Shown here: positions 9,176-18,065 of the stretch, in pieces | Position numbering within the stretch: position 1 is the first letter of the stretch | Layout of the letters: each line of letters starts with the position of its first letter | Assembly: GCF_023540835.1 (NCBI RefSeq) | Contig: NZ_JALKCU010000001.1 | Coordinates: forward strand, 1 to 64,000 | Direction of reading: 5' to 3' | Source: Marivivens geojensis | GTDB lineage: Bacteria; Pseudomonadota; Alphaproteobacteria; Rhodobacterales; Rhodobacteraceae | Length of the DNA: 64,000 bases | Position numbers and translations under genes: made by a program | The notes under the pieces: generated by a model | What the model saw: the letters and a program-made list of their open reading frames with translations, nothing else | What the model was told of the DNA's origin: nothing | The model's database searches: none

Positions 9176-10345
9176 TTATTGCCCGCCCGCGTCGAGTTGC
9201 GCCGCATACTCAATCGCCGCCAGCGCCGCATGCCGCCCCGTCGCCAGACACCCCGTAATTAAATACCCGCCTGTTGGAGCTTCCCAATCAAGCATTTCGC
9301 CAACGCAAAACACGCCCGCACGGCCTCGCATCATAAAACCATCATCCAAAGCGTCGAACCTCAGACCGCCCGCGACAGAAATTGCCTCATCTATGGGGCG
9401 GGGGCCGCTATGTGGAATGGATAGATTTTTCAACAAGTTCGCCAGATCATCAGGGAATGGACGGCCAAACTCATTCAAAAGGGCAATTTTCACTGGATCG
9501 AGGCGAAGCAATTTTCGGAGGACATTCGAGAGTGACTCTTTGCCTTTCCGAGAGAGCTTTTTTCGGATGTCCTCAACGCTCAGCGACGGCAAAAGGTCGA
9601 TGGTCAATGGTGCGCCATCACGAACTGCAGCCGATATTGCATAAATCCCGCCGCCTTCGATCCCACGCGACGAGATCACGAATTCTCCGCTGGATTTTTG
9701 GGCACCCGCCACGAGCGTGCACCCCTTAACTGGCGAGCCGAAATGGGACGACATATGGTTCGACCATGGAACGATGAACCCCATGTTGGCGGGTTTGAAC
9801 GGTGCGATGTCGTCAGGGAACTGATCAGCCCATAGCCCATCAGACCCAAGCCGCGCCCAACTCGCACCACCGAAGGCGAGGATGACGATATCGGCCGATA
9901 CGGATTGCATGCCAACAGGTGTCTCAAAAACCCAATCGTCACCGTCCCAACCCGTCCAACGCCACCGCGTTTGCAACTTTACCTGCTGGGCATCCAACCG
10001 CTTGAGCCACGCCCGCACCAGCGGTGACGCCTTCATCACCACGGGGAACACGCGTCCCGTAGAGCCTATGAATACTTCTTGGCCGAGGTCATTTGCCCAC
10101 TCGATAACTTGGTCAGGGCCGAAAGCGGACAAAGCCGCAACCATCGAGGCAGGAATGTCGCCATAGGCGCCTAGGAACCCAGACCCAACTTTGGTCAAGT
10201 TCAAACCTGATTTACCCGCCATCAGAAATTTGCGCGCGGGTGACGGCATCGCATCGGCGATCAAAACGGAATGCCCAGCAGCCGACAGAACATCTGCCGC
10301 CATCAAGCCCGCTGGACCCGCACCGATCACCAATGCCTTTGCCAA
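9176..10345 (-). CDS. BaiN/YhiN-type NAD(P)/FAD-dependent oxidoreductase
   Basis: Flavoprotein of the HI0933/BaiN family (389 aa); the substrate is unknown. The N-terminus carries a Rossmann FAD-binding motif ALVIGAGPAGLMAADVLSAAG, then KFLMAGKSGLNLTK, characteristic of this family. The C-terminus (WEAPTGGYLITGCLATG) completes the FAD site. I choose the TTG at 10345, which has GGAG 8 nt upstream and places the Rossmann strand right at the start. The in-frame ATG at 10405 would add 20 residues without homology. It lies 70 nt downstream of a crotonase gene on the same strand. Confidence 0.82.
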   Translation of the reverse strand: MAKALVIGAGPAGLMAADVLSAAGHSVLIADAMPSPARKFLMAGKSGLNLTKVGSGFLGAYGDIPASMVAALSAFGPDQVIEWANDLGQEVFIGSTGRVFPVVMKASPLVRAWLKRLDAQQVKLQTRWRWTGWDGDDWVFETPVGMQSVSADIVILAFGGASWARLGSDGLWADQFPDDIAPFKPANMGFIVPWSNHMSSHFGSPVKGCTLVAGAQKSSGEFVISSRGIEGGGIYAISAAVRDGAPLTIDLLPSLSVEDIRKKLSRKGKESLSNVLRKLLRLDPVKIALLNEFGRPFPDDLANLLKNLSIPHSGPRPIDEAISVAGGLRFDALDDGFMMRGRAGVFCVGEMLDWEAPTGGYLITGCLATGRHAALAAIEYAAQLDAGGQ

Positions 10346-10415
10346 ATGCCTGCTCCGTCTGAAAACACTTAACCGACGGGTAACATGGGGCAGGTCAGGT
10401 TCCAACTACCGGCGA

Positions 10416-11024
10416 TTAACCGACAAGACCTTTGATACCCGCGATATGGCTTGGATTTGCGGTCAACGCATCTGTAGCTATCTCGCGGACCGTGGGCATC
10501 AACTCTTCAACCTCGACCAAACGATCAACAAGCCCAAAGGACAGCGCCTCGTCGGCGGTGATCTTTTGACCACCCATCAGGATCAGTTTCGCGCGGCTTG
10601 GACCAATTAGCGCAGCCATTCGTTTCGGATCAGACGGTTGCGGCAAAAATCCCAGCTTCATGACGGGATAAAAGAACTTTGCCGACGGGACAGAAATCCG
10701 CAGATCACACGCCAAAGCCATCCCAAAGGCACCACCCGCCAACGTCCCATTGAGCGCAGCAATCGTCATGCATGGCAGCGCGGCAATCGCACCAGACAGG
10801 CGTTCCCAAACGGGGCTAGTGGCCAATCCTGCGCGGGCCTCGTCCAAGTCAGCACCCGCGCTGAATACCTTGCCTGCGCCCGTGATGACGAACACCTTGG
10901 CAGCGGTCGCAGATTCCGCAAATTCAGCCAGTTGGGTCAGCATCTCTTCGGTCAGAGAATTCGCTTTCTCTTGGCGGTCAATCGTAGCGATCCAAAGATC
11001 ACCCTCTTGGTCAAAACGGATCAT
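10416..11024 (-). CDS. Crotonase-superfamily protein (enoyl-CoA hydratase-like), short
   Basis: Crotonase-fold protein of 202 aa, shorter than the usual 255-265. The oxyanion-hole segments are present (FSAGADL and NGTLAGGAFGMALACDLRI). Aligned by eye with classical enoyl-CoA hydratase, both catalytic glutamates look replaced: a Gly in LAGGAFGM, and a Val in FYPVMKLG where the classical enzyme has PE. The usual GAGGTQRL loop reads QPSDPKRM. It therefore probably binds an acyl-CoA-like ligand, but hydration as the reaction is doubtful; an isomerase, thioesterase-like or other crotonase activity fits better. Its ATG overlaps the stop of the upstream SDR gene as ATGA, indicating an operon. Confidence 0.8.
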   Translation of the reverse strand: MIRFDQEGDLWIATIDRQEKANSLTEEMLTQLAEFAESATAAKVFVITGAGKVFSAGADLDEARAGLATSPVWERLSGAIAALPCMTIAALNGTLAGGAFGMALACDLRISVPSAKFFYPVMKLGFLPQPSDPKRMAALIGPSRAKLILMGGQKITADEALSFGLVDRLVEVEELMPTVREIATDALTANPSHIAGIKGLVG

Positions 11025-11770
11025 GCTACACCTATTGCCTGACGTATTTCAGGCTCTCTTAGTTTCACATCCTGCCCCAAATAGACATCGGCCTCTTCGC
11101 CGCACATCCAAACCAGAGCCTTAGCGGGCCATTCCGGTGGAATATGATCCGACCATTCGAGTTCCGCCACGGGACCCAAGCCTGAGGATTTGATATCCCG
11201 CTGCATCTGGGTCGCCACTGTGCCAGGCGACAACCCCAATGCGCGGATACCTGCGGCCCGATATTCAAGGTCGATGTGACGGGTCAACATGTAGGCTCCA
11301 GCCTTTGATGCACAGTAGGCTGACCAAGATTCGTATGGGTTATGTGCAGCGCCCGAAGAAATGTTCAAAATGGTCCCGCACCCTTTTGAAATCATGCCGG
11401 GCAATACAGCGCGTGCACCGTGAAATACGCCTTTGAGGTTCACATCGACGGCAAGACCCCACTGATCCACATCGGCCTCGGCAAGCGGTGCCATTGGCGC
11501 AATGACACCCGCGTTGTTCACCAAAACATCGATGCCGCCGAACTGTGAAAGCGTGCGTTCAATGGCAGATTGAACCGAATCGAATGTCGCAACATCGCAG
11601 GGAATAGCCTGTGCATTTGGCCCAATCTCTGCAGCAATCTCTGCAATCCGATCCGCACCGCGCGCCAAAAGAACAACATTTGCGCCTTGTTCCGCAAATT
11701 CTCGTGCTGCAGCCTCACCAATGCCTCGGCTGGCACCCGTAATAGCGACCGTTTTACCTGTCATCTTCAT
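11021..11770 (-). CDS. SDR-family oxidoreductase
   Basis: Classical short-chain dehydrogenase/reductase (249 aa); the substrate is unknown. The cofactor motif TGASRGIG lies near residues 9-16, followed by NNAGV. The catalytic Ser (LNISSGAA) and YCASK (Tyr and Lys) are all present. The ATG at 11770 has GGAG about 8 nt upstream. An open extension to 11869 is rejected because it precedes the Rossmann strand with unrelated residues. It heads a two-gene unit with the crotonase. It is divergent from the DUF2125 gene, with about 125 nt for both promoters. Confidence 0.88.
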   Translation of the reverse strand: MKMTGKTVAITGASRGIGEAAAREFAEQGANVVLLARGADRIAEIAAEIGPNAQAIPCDVATFDSVQSAIERTLSQFGGIDVLVNNAGVIAPMAPLAEADVDQWGLAVDVNLKGVFHGARAVLPGMISKGCGTILNISSGAAHNPYESWSAYCASKAGAYMLTRHIDLEYRAAGIRALGLSPGTVATQMQRDIKSSGLGPVAELEWSDHIPPEWPAKALVWMCGEEADVYLGQDVKLREPEIRQAIGVA

Positions 11771-11895
11771 GTTTTCTTTCTCCGTCATCTTTATCGCAGC
11801 CGACTGAATGGTTACTTTTAGACATAAGTGATCACTGCCATGACACTTTAATGGCAAAATATTTTTCAAGAGTTGTCTGGGAAAGGATACCCACC

Positions 11896-13395
11896 ATGAA
11901 TACTAGCAAATTTGGCGCAAGCGTTTGCCTTGCCGCACTATTCACCGCTCCCGCAGCTTTTGCAGATGTTACTGCCCAAGAGGTTTGGGCCAATTGGAAG
12001 TCCCAAATGGCCATGTACGGCACCGATATGATCACATTCGGTGCGGAGACGATGTCGGGCAACACGCTGACGATTGAAAGCACCACATACGATGCTGATC
12101 AGGACGGCGTCACGATTAAAGCGGAGATGGGACCGATTATCCTGACCGAAAACGGCGATGGCACTGTTTCGGTCAAGATCCCTGAGCAATACCAAATGTC
12201 GATGGGCAACTCCGAAAACTTCGCCGAAAACCACGCGACCATTTCCATCGCTGTTGCCAACTTTGATATGGTCGCCAGCGGAACTGCGGACGCGATCAAT
12301 TACGATGTTTCGGCGGATTCTTATCTGCTTGAACTGGCAGAGGCGTTTGACGGCGGAAAACCCGTACCGATTGAAGCAAACCTCAAGCTCAACGGATTGT
12401 CCGGCGTCTATTCCGTCCTCACAGGCGATCTACAGACTATCGGCTATGATCTGTCGGCGACCTCAATGGATGTGTATTTCGACCTGAACGAAGAGTTCGA
12501 GAAAATGAACTTTTCTGGCCAAACTACCGGCATGTCCCTTGCGTCGACCATGATTGTGCCAACTGATCTTGACCAAAAATCGCCCGAGACAATGTTTATC
12601 GACGGTGCCGCGATGTCGTTCGATTACACCGCAGGCCCCTCAACTTACATCATAAGCGTCACGGATAGTTCTGGCACGATCAACATGGCAAGCGCGACCG
12701 AGTCTGGCCACCTCAGTTTTGGTTTGGATAAGGACGCTATGACGTTTGCTGCGCTCTCAACTGGTTTGAAGTTCCAAGCCATGGGTGGGCAGGTTCCGCT
12801 GCCTCTGGATATCACTGCAAGCGAATACGGTGTGAGCTTTGAAATGCCTCTGGCTAAGACCGAAGACCCTGCTCCGTTTGCGGCAGGGATCACCCTGACG
12901 GACCTTGGCCTCAACGACATGCTTTGGATGATGGCAGACCCGCAAGGCATCCTGCCCCATGACCCGATCACCTTCCAAGTCGCTGTAACGGGCGCGGCCA
13001 AGCTGTTCTTTGACGTAATGGACCCGAAACAAGCCGCAGCGCTTGAGCAAACCGATGTTCCGGGCGAACTGCACTCTCTGACTCTTCAAAACCTGAAACT
13101 CGCCATTGCTGGCGCAGAGATCACAGGGACGGGTGATTTCACCTTTGATAACACCGATCTCCAAACCTACGGCGGCTTCCCACGCCCCGAAGGCAGCCTG
13201 TCTTTGGTCGGCAAAGGCATCAATGGGCTTTTGGATAAGATCGAACAAATGGGTCTGCCCGTCGGTGATCAGATCATGACCGCACGGATGATGTTAGGCA
13301 TGTTCACCCAGTCAACTGGTGAAGATCAGATCGAAACTACCATCGATATGAATGCCCAAGGCAACGTGATGCTTAACGGTCAACGTATCAAGTAA
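11896..13395 (+). CDS. DUF2125 domain secreted protein
   Basis: A 499-aa exported protein of the DUF2125 family, common in alphaproteobacteria and uncharacterised. The ATG at 11896 follows GAAAGGATACCCACC and begins a signal peptide MNTSKFGASVCLAALFTAPAAFA. The long mature part alternates beta strands and turns. Repeated elements such as ADVTAQEVWANWKSQM and TGDFTFDNTDLQTYGG suggest a periplasmic or outer-membrane-associated beta-rich protein of the AsmA-like kind. A 9-bp GC-rich hairpin follows the stop. No enzyme motif is seen. Confidence 0.78.
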   Translation: MNTSKFGASVCLAALFTAPAAFADVTAQEVWANWKSQMAMYGTDMITFGAETMSGNTLTIESTTYDADQDGVTIKAEMGPIILTENGDGTVSVKIPEQYQMSMGNSENFAENHATISIAVANFDMVASGTADAINYDVSADSYLLELAEAFDGGKPVPIEANLKLNGLSGVYSVLTGDLQTIGYDLSATSMDVYFDLNEEFEKMNFSGQTTGMSLASTMIVPTDLDQKSPETMFIDGAAMSFDYTAGPSTYIISVTDSSGTINMASATESGHLSFGLDKDAMTFAALSTGLKFQAMGGQVPLPLDITASEYGVSFEMPLAKTEDPAPFAAGITLTDLGLNDMLWMMADPQGILPHDPITFQVAVTGAAKLFFDVMDPKQAAALEQTDVPGELHSLTLQNLKLAIAGAEITGTGDFTFDNTDLQTYGGFPRPEGSLSLVGKGINGLLDKIEQMGLPVGDQIMTARMMLGMFTQSTGEDQIETTIDMNAQGNVMLNGQRIK

Positions 13396-13402
13396 ATCAA
13401 CA

Positions 13403-13429
13403 GCCCGTCCCAGTGACTTCGGGGCGGGC
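13403..13429 (+). terminator. Hairpin after the DUF2125 gene
   Basis: A 9-bp stem (13403-13411 with 13421-13429, one G.T pair) lies just after the stop codon. No T-run follows, so it may be a weak terminator or a 3' stabilising hairpin. Confidence 0.45.
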
Positions 13430-13494
13430 ACACGATGCCGGACTTGCAGGGACAGGCCCTGCGGTCTAGGTCATGGGTGACCAAAGGTGTGCCC

Positions 13495-14841
13495 ATGACA
13501 AAATCGCTTTCTGACCTGACCAGCTTACTTCTCGATCTCGCCCGTAAAAGCGGTGCCGATAATGCCGATGCATTGGCCGTCGATGGAACTTCGGTCCACA
13601 TCGACGTTCGAGGTGGAGCGTTGGAGTCCGCCGAACGATCCGAAGGCGTCGATGTCGGCTTGCGCGTGTTAGTCGGCCAACGGCAGGCCTGCGTATCGAC
13701 CTCAGACACACGACCCGATGCGCTTCGCGAATTGGCAGAGCGCGCGGTCGCGATGGCCCGCGTGGCCCCCGAAGATCGGTATGCTGGGTTGGCAGATGTA
13801 GAACAACTTGCCAAGGATACCGATAGCAGCAGGTTAGAGCTCTTCGACCCAACGCCTGAGCCTGATCCAGCCATGTTGCAAGACGATGCAGCCCGCGCCG
13901 AAGCGGCTGCATTGGCAGTCGACGGCGTAGAACAAGTGATTGGCGCATCTGCAGGCTACAGTCATCGCCGCGTCCACCTTGCTGCAACGAACGGGTTCGC
14001 AGCTGGGTATGAGCGGTCAGACCGTGGCATTTCCTGTGGTGCACTCGCTGGAACGGGCGGCGGGATGGAGCGTGACTATGATCACGACAGCCGCATTTTT
14101 CAGTCCGATATGCGCGACGCGGCGGACATCGGTCGCACCGCAGGGGAACGCGCAATCGAACGCCTCAACCCGCGCCGCCCCAAAACCGGCAGCTATCCAA
14201 TCCTATTGGATGAGCGCATTTCTTCATCACTGATCACCCACCTCTTGCAGGCGGTAAACGGCAGCATGATCGCACGTGGTTCATCGTGGGCACGAGGCCT
14301 GAAAGGCACCCAAGTCCTCCCCGAAGGTCTGTCGTTAATAGAGGACCCACACCGCCCACGCGCGAGCGCGTCTCGTCTCTTCGACGCCGAAGGGTTACCT
14401 ACAGCCCGTCGTGCGATTGTTGAAAATGGCGTCCTAACTGACTGGACCCTCGACCTCGCCACAGCGCGGCAATTGGGACTGACCAGCAACGCCCACGCGG
14501 CTCGCAGCACTTCTTCAACGCCCAGCCCCTCTGTGACGAACGTTGCCTTGACCCAAGGCGACAAATCCCGTGCTGAACTCATCCGCGATATGGGTACGGG
14601 ATTGTTGGTAACCTCGTTCATCGGTTCAACTATCAACCCAAACACGGGCGACTATTCCCGCGGTGCCGCTGGTTTCTGGATCGAAAACGGCGAAATCACC
14701 TATCCCGTCAATGAGATCACCATCGCAGGCAATCTCATCGAGATGCTGAAACGGATCACTCCCGCAAATGATGCCCGCCAACACCTAAGCCGTGTTGTAC
14801 CCTCGCTCTTGGTCGAAGGGCTGACGCTTGCCGGTGACTGA
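13495..14841 (+). CDS. pmbA: TldD/PmbA-family metalloprotease component
   Basis: PmbA (TldE)-type protein (448 aa). In Escherichia coli the TldD/TldE pair matures microcins and degrades CcdA; TldD carries the metal site and TldE is the partner. Recognisable features are the N-terminal domain with RKSGADNADALAVDG, the central GTGGGMERDYDHDSRIF, and the C-terminal domain with GTGLLVTSFIGSTINPNTGDYSRGAAGFWIENGEI, abbreviated here. No HExxxH motif is seen, in line with a PmbA rather than TldD member. ATG 13495 has AAAGG 7 nt upstream. It overlaps the next gene by 14 nt. Confidence 0.9.
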   Translation: MTKSLSDLTSLLLDLARKSGADNADALAVDGTSVHIDVRGGALESAERSEGVDVGLRVLVGQRQACVSTSDTRPDALRELAERAVAMARVAPEDRYAGLADVEQLAKDTDSSRLELFDPTPEPDPAMLQDDAARAEAAALAVDGVEQVIGASAGYSHRRVHLAATNGFAAGYERSDRGISCGALAGTGGGMERDYDHDSRIFQSDMRDAADIGRTAGERAIERLNPRRPKTGSYPILLDERISSSLITHLLQAVNGSMIARGSSWARGLKGTQVLPEGLSLIEDPHRPRASASRLFDAEGLPTARRAIVENGVLTDWTLDLATARQLGLTSNAHAARSTSSTPSPSVTNVALTQGDKSRAELIRDMGTGLLVTSFIGSTINPNTGDYSRGAAGFWIENGEITYPVNEITIAGNLIEMLKRITPANDARQHLSRVVPSLLVEGLTLAGD

Positions 14842-15598
14842 TCTCGACCTCCTAATAGTCGCGGCCCGCAAAGCTGGCGATATCGCAGCGGACTTTTTTA
14901 AGTCAGCGCCTAAAGTATGGGACAAACCCGCTGGGCAAGGCCCAGTGACCGAAGCGGACCTAGCGGTCGATACGATGCTGCGTGAAACGTTGACCGCAGT
15001 GCGACCCAGCTATGGTTGGCTGTCCGAAGAGACCGACGACACTTCGGATCGCCTATCAACAACCCGCCAGTTCATCATCGATCCGATCGACGGAACCCGC
15101 GCATTTATCGACGGTTCCAAAGACTGGGCCCATTCGCTCGCCATTGTCGAAAACGGACAAGTTATAGCGGGTGTCGTTTATCTACCTATGAAAGACCAAA
15201 TGTTCGCTGCGTGGCACGGCAAAGGTGCAACGCTAAACGGTGAAACTCTGCACATTGGGGGAACCGCAACACCGCCAACGATCCTCACGAACACGCCCAC
15301 GATGGATGTAACGAACTGGAAAAACGCACAGCCGCCTAAAGTCGACCGCCATTTCAGATCGTCACTTGCCTACCGTATGTGCCTCGTCGCGGAAGGTCGT
15401 TTCGACGGTATGATCACGTTGCGCCCGAGCTGGGAATGGGACATCGCTGCAGGCGCTCTGATCCTCACTGAGGCGGGTGGCACCGTGACCGACAAAAAGG
15501 GCGCGCCGCTGCGCTTTAACAATCCTCATCCGCAGGTGAACGGCGTTATCGGTGCAGTGCCGACCTTCCACCAAACCCTCGCAGATCAACTGCTCTAA
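14828..15598 (+). CDS. Inositol-monophosphatase/CysQ-family phosphatase
   Basis: Lithium-sensitive Mg-dependent phosphatase of the IMPase fold (256 aa), probably a 3'(2'),5'-bisphosphate nucleotidase (CysQ) or an inositol-phosphate phosphatase. Metal-binding motifs are GPVTEADLAVD, then WLSEETDD, DPIDGTRAFIDGSKDWAHSL (the DPxDGT signature) and WEWDIAAGALILTEAGG near the C-terminus. The TTG at 14828 has GAAGGG 8 nt upstream; a GTG at 14834 is also possible. It overlaps pmbA by 14 nt. Its stop overlaps the stop of the convergent glycosyltransferase by a few bases. Confidence 0.85.
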   Translation: MPVTDLDLLIVAARKAGDIAADFFKSAPKVWDKPAGQGPVTEADLAVDTMLRETLTAVRPSYGWLSEETDDTSDRLSTTRQFIIDPIDGTRAFIDGSKDWAHSLAIVENGQVIAGVVYLPMKDQMFAAWHGKGATLNGETLHIGGTATPPTILTNTPTMDVTNWKNAQPPKVDRHFRSSLAYRMCLVAEGRFDGMITLRPSWEWDIAAGALILTEAGGTVTDKKGAPLRFNNPHPQVNGVIGAVPTFHQTLADQLL

Positions 15599-16815
15599 CC
15601 AAATTCTGCGTTGTCGTCTGCGACGGCCTTTAGCATATCAGTCAGGATCGCAGGATCGGCAGCGTTTACGCGGCTCCAGTTCGGGATGAACGGCGTTTCC
15701 ATCGGGTTATCGAGGAACACGCTTCCCGCCTGCATGATATTCGCAGCGAACAGCTCAACCGCAGTCTCTTCGGCGTGCCGATCAAGATCGAGACCGTTCA
15801 TTCTCGCGTCGTTGTAGTAGGTATCGATGAGGTCGAGGGCCATTCGGTAATAGGTCGCTTTGATCGAACGAAATACCTCTTCGCTCAGCACCGTGCCATC
15901 GGCAGCAAGCTTGCGATACAGGGCTTTGCAAATGTCGACCGACATCCGGCTGAGCCCTTTGTTCGCATCATCAAGGGAAAGATCCTGATGTTTGTGATCA
16001 TAGCGATCGCTGATCTCGACCTGACAAACGGCCTGCGGCGATAGATTCCGCCAAGCCTCGGACAAGAGGCCAATTTCTAACCCCCAGTCTGACGGAATGC
16101 GCATATCCGGCAAAATCGCCGTACGCATCGCGAACTCCCCTGCGAGCGGGTATCGAAACGACGATAGGAAATCGAGGTAATCTCGCTGCCCCAAGACCTT
16201 CTTTAGCGACTGCAGAAGCGGCGTAACCAGCAAACGACTAACCCGCCCATTGAGCTTGCGATCCGCTACGCGAGGATAAAAACCTTTGGACATTTGATAG
16301 GGGAATGCAGGGTTGGCGACGGGATACACAAGCCGCGCCAACATATCCGCCGAATAGGTCACGACATCACAGTCATGCACGGCAACGACTGCAGCCTCCG
16401 CTTGGGCCAATGTGTACCCAATACAGAACCAAACATTCCGTCCTTTGCCCGGTTCGTTTGGCGACAAGTCCAGCTTTTTCAAACGTTCATCAATCGCCTG
16501 CAAACGCGGGCCATCATTCCAAAGAATGTCGTGGTTCACCTTGAGACGAGAAAAGAACTGCCGCGCATATCGGTATTCCGCTTCGGTTGCGCGATCTAGA
16601 CCGATGACGATTTTGTTGAGGTACGGCACCTTATTCAGTTCGTCGATGATGGCGGGCAAGGCCTCGCCTTCAAGTTCTGAAAACAACGATGGAAGGATGA
16701 GGTTGATTTTGCGGTTCATCCCAAAAGTAGACAGCTCATTCGTCATCGCTTCGGTGGATGCGGTCCGCAAATTGTGCAGGGTCGCAATGCTTCCGCTCTG
16801 GTGAAAATCGGCCAA
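15595..16815 (-). CDS. Glucosyl/mannosyl-3-phosphoglycerate synthase-like glycosyltransferase
   Basis: GT-A-fold glycosyltransferase (406 aa) resembling the GT81-type glucosyl-3-phosphoglycerate synthases. It would transfer a sugar from a nucleotide sugar to 3-phosphoglycerate. Visible features are the N-terminal strand INLILPSLFSELEGEALP, PGKGRNVWFCIGYTLA near residues 122-136, the metal-binding DCD at 148-150, and DRYDHKHQ in the C-terminal part. It starts with TTG (16815) behind a perfect AGGAGG with 8-nt spacing. It lies immediately after a HAD phosphatase of the mannosyl-3-phosphoglycerate phosphatase type, the expected partner. The sugar (glucose or mannose) cannot be read from the sequence. 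Confidence 0.72.
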   Translation of the reverse strand: MADFHQSGSIATLHNLRTASTEAMTNELSTFGMNRKINLILPSLFSELEGEALPAIIDELNKVPYLNKIVIGLDRATEAEYRYARQFFSRLKVNHDILWNDGPRLQAIDERLKKLDLSPNEPGKGRNVWFCIGYTLAQAEAAVVAVHDCDVVTYSADMLARLVYPVANPAFPYQMSKGFYPRVADRKLNGRVSRLLVTPLLQSLKKVLGQRDYLDFLSSFRYPLAGEFAMRTAILPDMRIPSDWGLEIGLLSEAWRNLSPQAVCQVEISDRYDHKHQDLSLDDANKGLSRMSVDICKALYRKLAADGTVLSEEVFRSIKATYYRMALDLIDTYYNDARMNGLDLDRHAEETAVELFAANIMQAGSVFLDNPMETPFIPNWSRVNAADPAILTDMLKAVADDNAEFG

Positions 16816-16818
16816 GGG

Positions 16819-17619
16819 TCAAACCTCCTGTTGTTTTCTGTTCAGCTCCGGATTCCAAATTTCAACGTATTTCAGAACCGCTTCGTTCCAGCCCGCAGGC
16901 CCAACCAGTTTCGTACGAATAATGCGTCCATCGGCCTCTCCGATGAGAGGTGGCAGCGGCGCAACATTGGGATTCTTCACCACCACGCCTAATGACGCCG
17001 CTTGCAACATTTCAACATCATTCGGCGCATCGCCCAGCGCAATCGTTCGACAAGGCGCGATGCGGGATGAAAGCTCTCTCATCCGATCCGCCTTGGTGGT
17101 GCCGAGCGAGAGGGTCAGGAACCGCCCGCCACGCCGTGCTTGCACTCCATGCTCAGCCAAAACAGCTATAAATTCCGCTTCCGCTTGCGCGTTTCCGCGC
17201 CACAACCCAGGTTCAGAAAATTGACGGGCATAAGCCAATCGTGCCTCAGGCATGGACAACCCAGTTTCATGCGCAATGCCCTCTACACCCCAATCGGTGA
17301 ACCCTTCAAAATCACGGCGCAGGGTATTCGGTATCTGTGAGAGAACTCGCATAATCCTGTCATGATCCACTCGATCAGTTCCAGCGGTCGCTCCACCTTC
17401 AAGAATGCCAGCGCCATTCTCTACGATTGCAGGCATATGGCCGAACCCAATTGCATCCCGAAGCTGTTGAATTTCGGCGGCAGTCTTTGAACTCGCTAAG
17501 ATCAGCGGAATATTCCGCGCTCTCAATCGATCCAATGCAGGCGCAGCAGGCGCCCAAGAGTAAGTTTCATGATCCAGAAGAGTTCCATCCAGATCGGTGA
17601 ACACGGCGATGCAGGGCAA
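16819..17619 (-). CDS. HAD-IIB phosphatase, mannosyl-3-phosphoglycerate phosphatase-like
   Basis: HAD-superfamily phosphatase of the Cof/MPGP type (about 266 aa), predicted to dephosphorylate the phosphorylated sugar-glycerate made by the adjacent glycosyltransferase. Motif I is FTDLDGTLLD (nucleophile Asp9, acid Asp11). Motif II is LILASSKT, a Lys is in GTTKADRM, and motif IV is ALGDAPNDVEML. The TTG at 17619 is preferred because AGAGG lies 6 nt upstream and the protein then starts right at the first strand; ATG 17655 is an alternative. Only 3 nt separate its stop from the glycosyltransferase start, so the two form an operon, likely for compatible-solute synthesis. Confidence 0.78.
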   Translation of the reverse strand: MPCIAVFTDLDGTLLDHETYSWAPAAPALDRLRARNIPLILASSKTAAEIQQLRDAIGFGHMPAIVENGAGILEGGATAGTDRVDHDRIMRVLSQIPNTLRRDFEGFTDWGVEGIAHETGLSMPEARLAYARQFSEPGLWRGNAQAEAEFIAVLAEHGVQARRGGRFLTLSLGTTKADRMRELSSRIAPCRTIALGDAPNDVEMLQAASLGVVVKNPNVAPLPPLIGEADGRIIRTKLVGPAGWNEAVLKYVEIWNPELNRKQQEV

Positions 17620-17812
17620 TGCGGTCCTCTTTTCTTCTCCTCTAGGGTTGGCCATGAACGACCAGAAGGCAAGTAAAAATTTCTGCACCGCAGCAAACCC
17701 TTGAAATGCAGAAGGTTAGGGCAAATCTGTATTGGAACCATGACGGTGGTTCTCTTGACCCTTTGCCCCCAATGCTTAGGGTGGCGCACATCCAACACAG
17801 CGGAGTTTCCCC

Positions 17813-18058
17813 GTGGCCAATCGTCTGCATCTCGTCTTTGGTGGCGAACTTGTTGATCCCAGCACCACGACTTTCAAAGACGTCAACAATATCGATATCG
17901 TCGGTATGTTCCCCGACTATCAGTCTGCCCATGACGCATGGAAAGCAGCGGCTCAGCGCACCGTTGATGACGCACACACACGCTATTTCATCGCTCACAT
18001 CCACAGGCTGCGGGACGAAGGCCTCGCGGCTTCCCCGACAGAAGAACTGGGTCTGTAA
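17813..18058 (+). CDS. DUF4170 domain protein
   Basis: A small cytoplasmic protein of 81 aa (DUF4170), found next to lipid A/Kdo genes in alphaproteobacteria and uncharacterised. It starts at GTG 17813 with GGAG 8 nt upstream. The sequence includes HLVFGGELVDPSTTTFKDV and SAHDAWKAAAQRTVDDAHTRYF, typical of the family. There is no signal peptide or membrane segment. It is 7 nt upstream of the KdtA-like gene and so in the same operon as kdtA and lpxK. A role in regulating or assisting lipid A assembly is only an inference from this context. Confidence 0.8.
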   Translation: MANRLHLVFGGELVDPSTTTFKDVNNIDIVGMFPDYQSAHDAWKAAAQRTVDDAHTRYFIAHIHRLRDEGLAASPTEELGL

Positions 18059-18065
18059 TCCCTAA

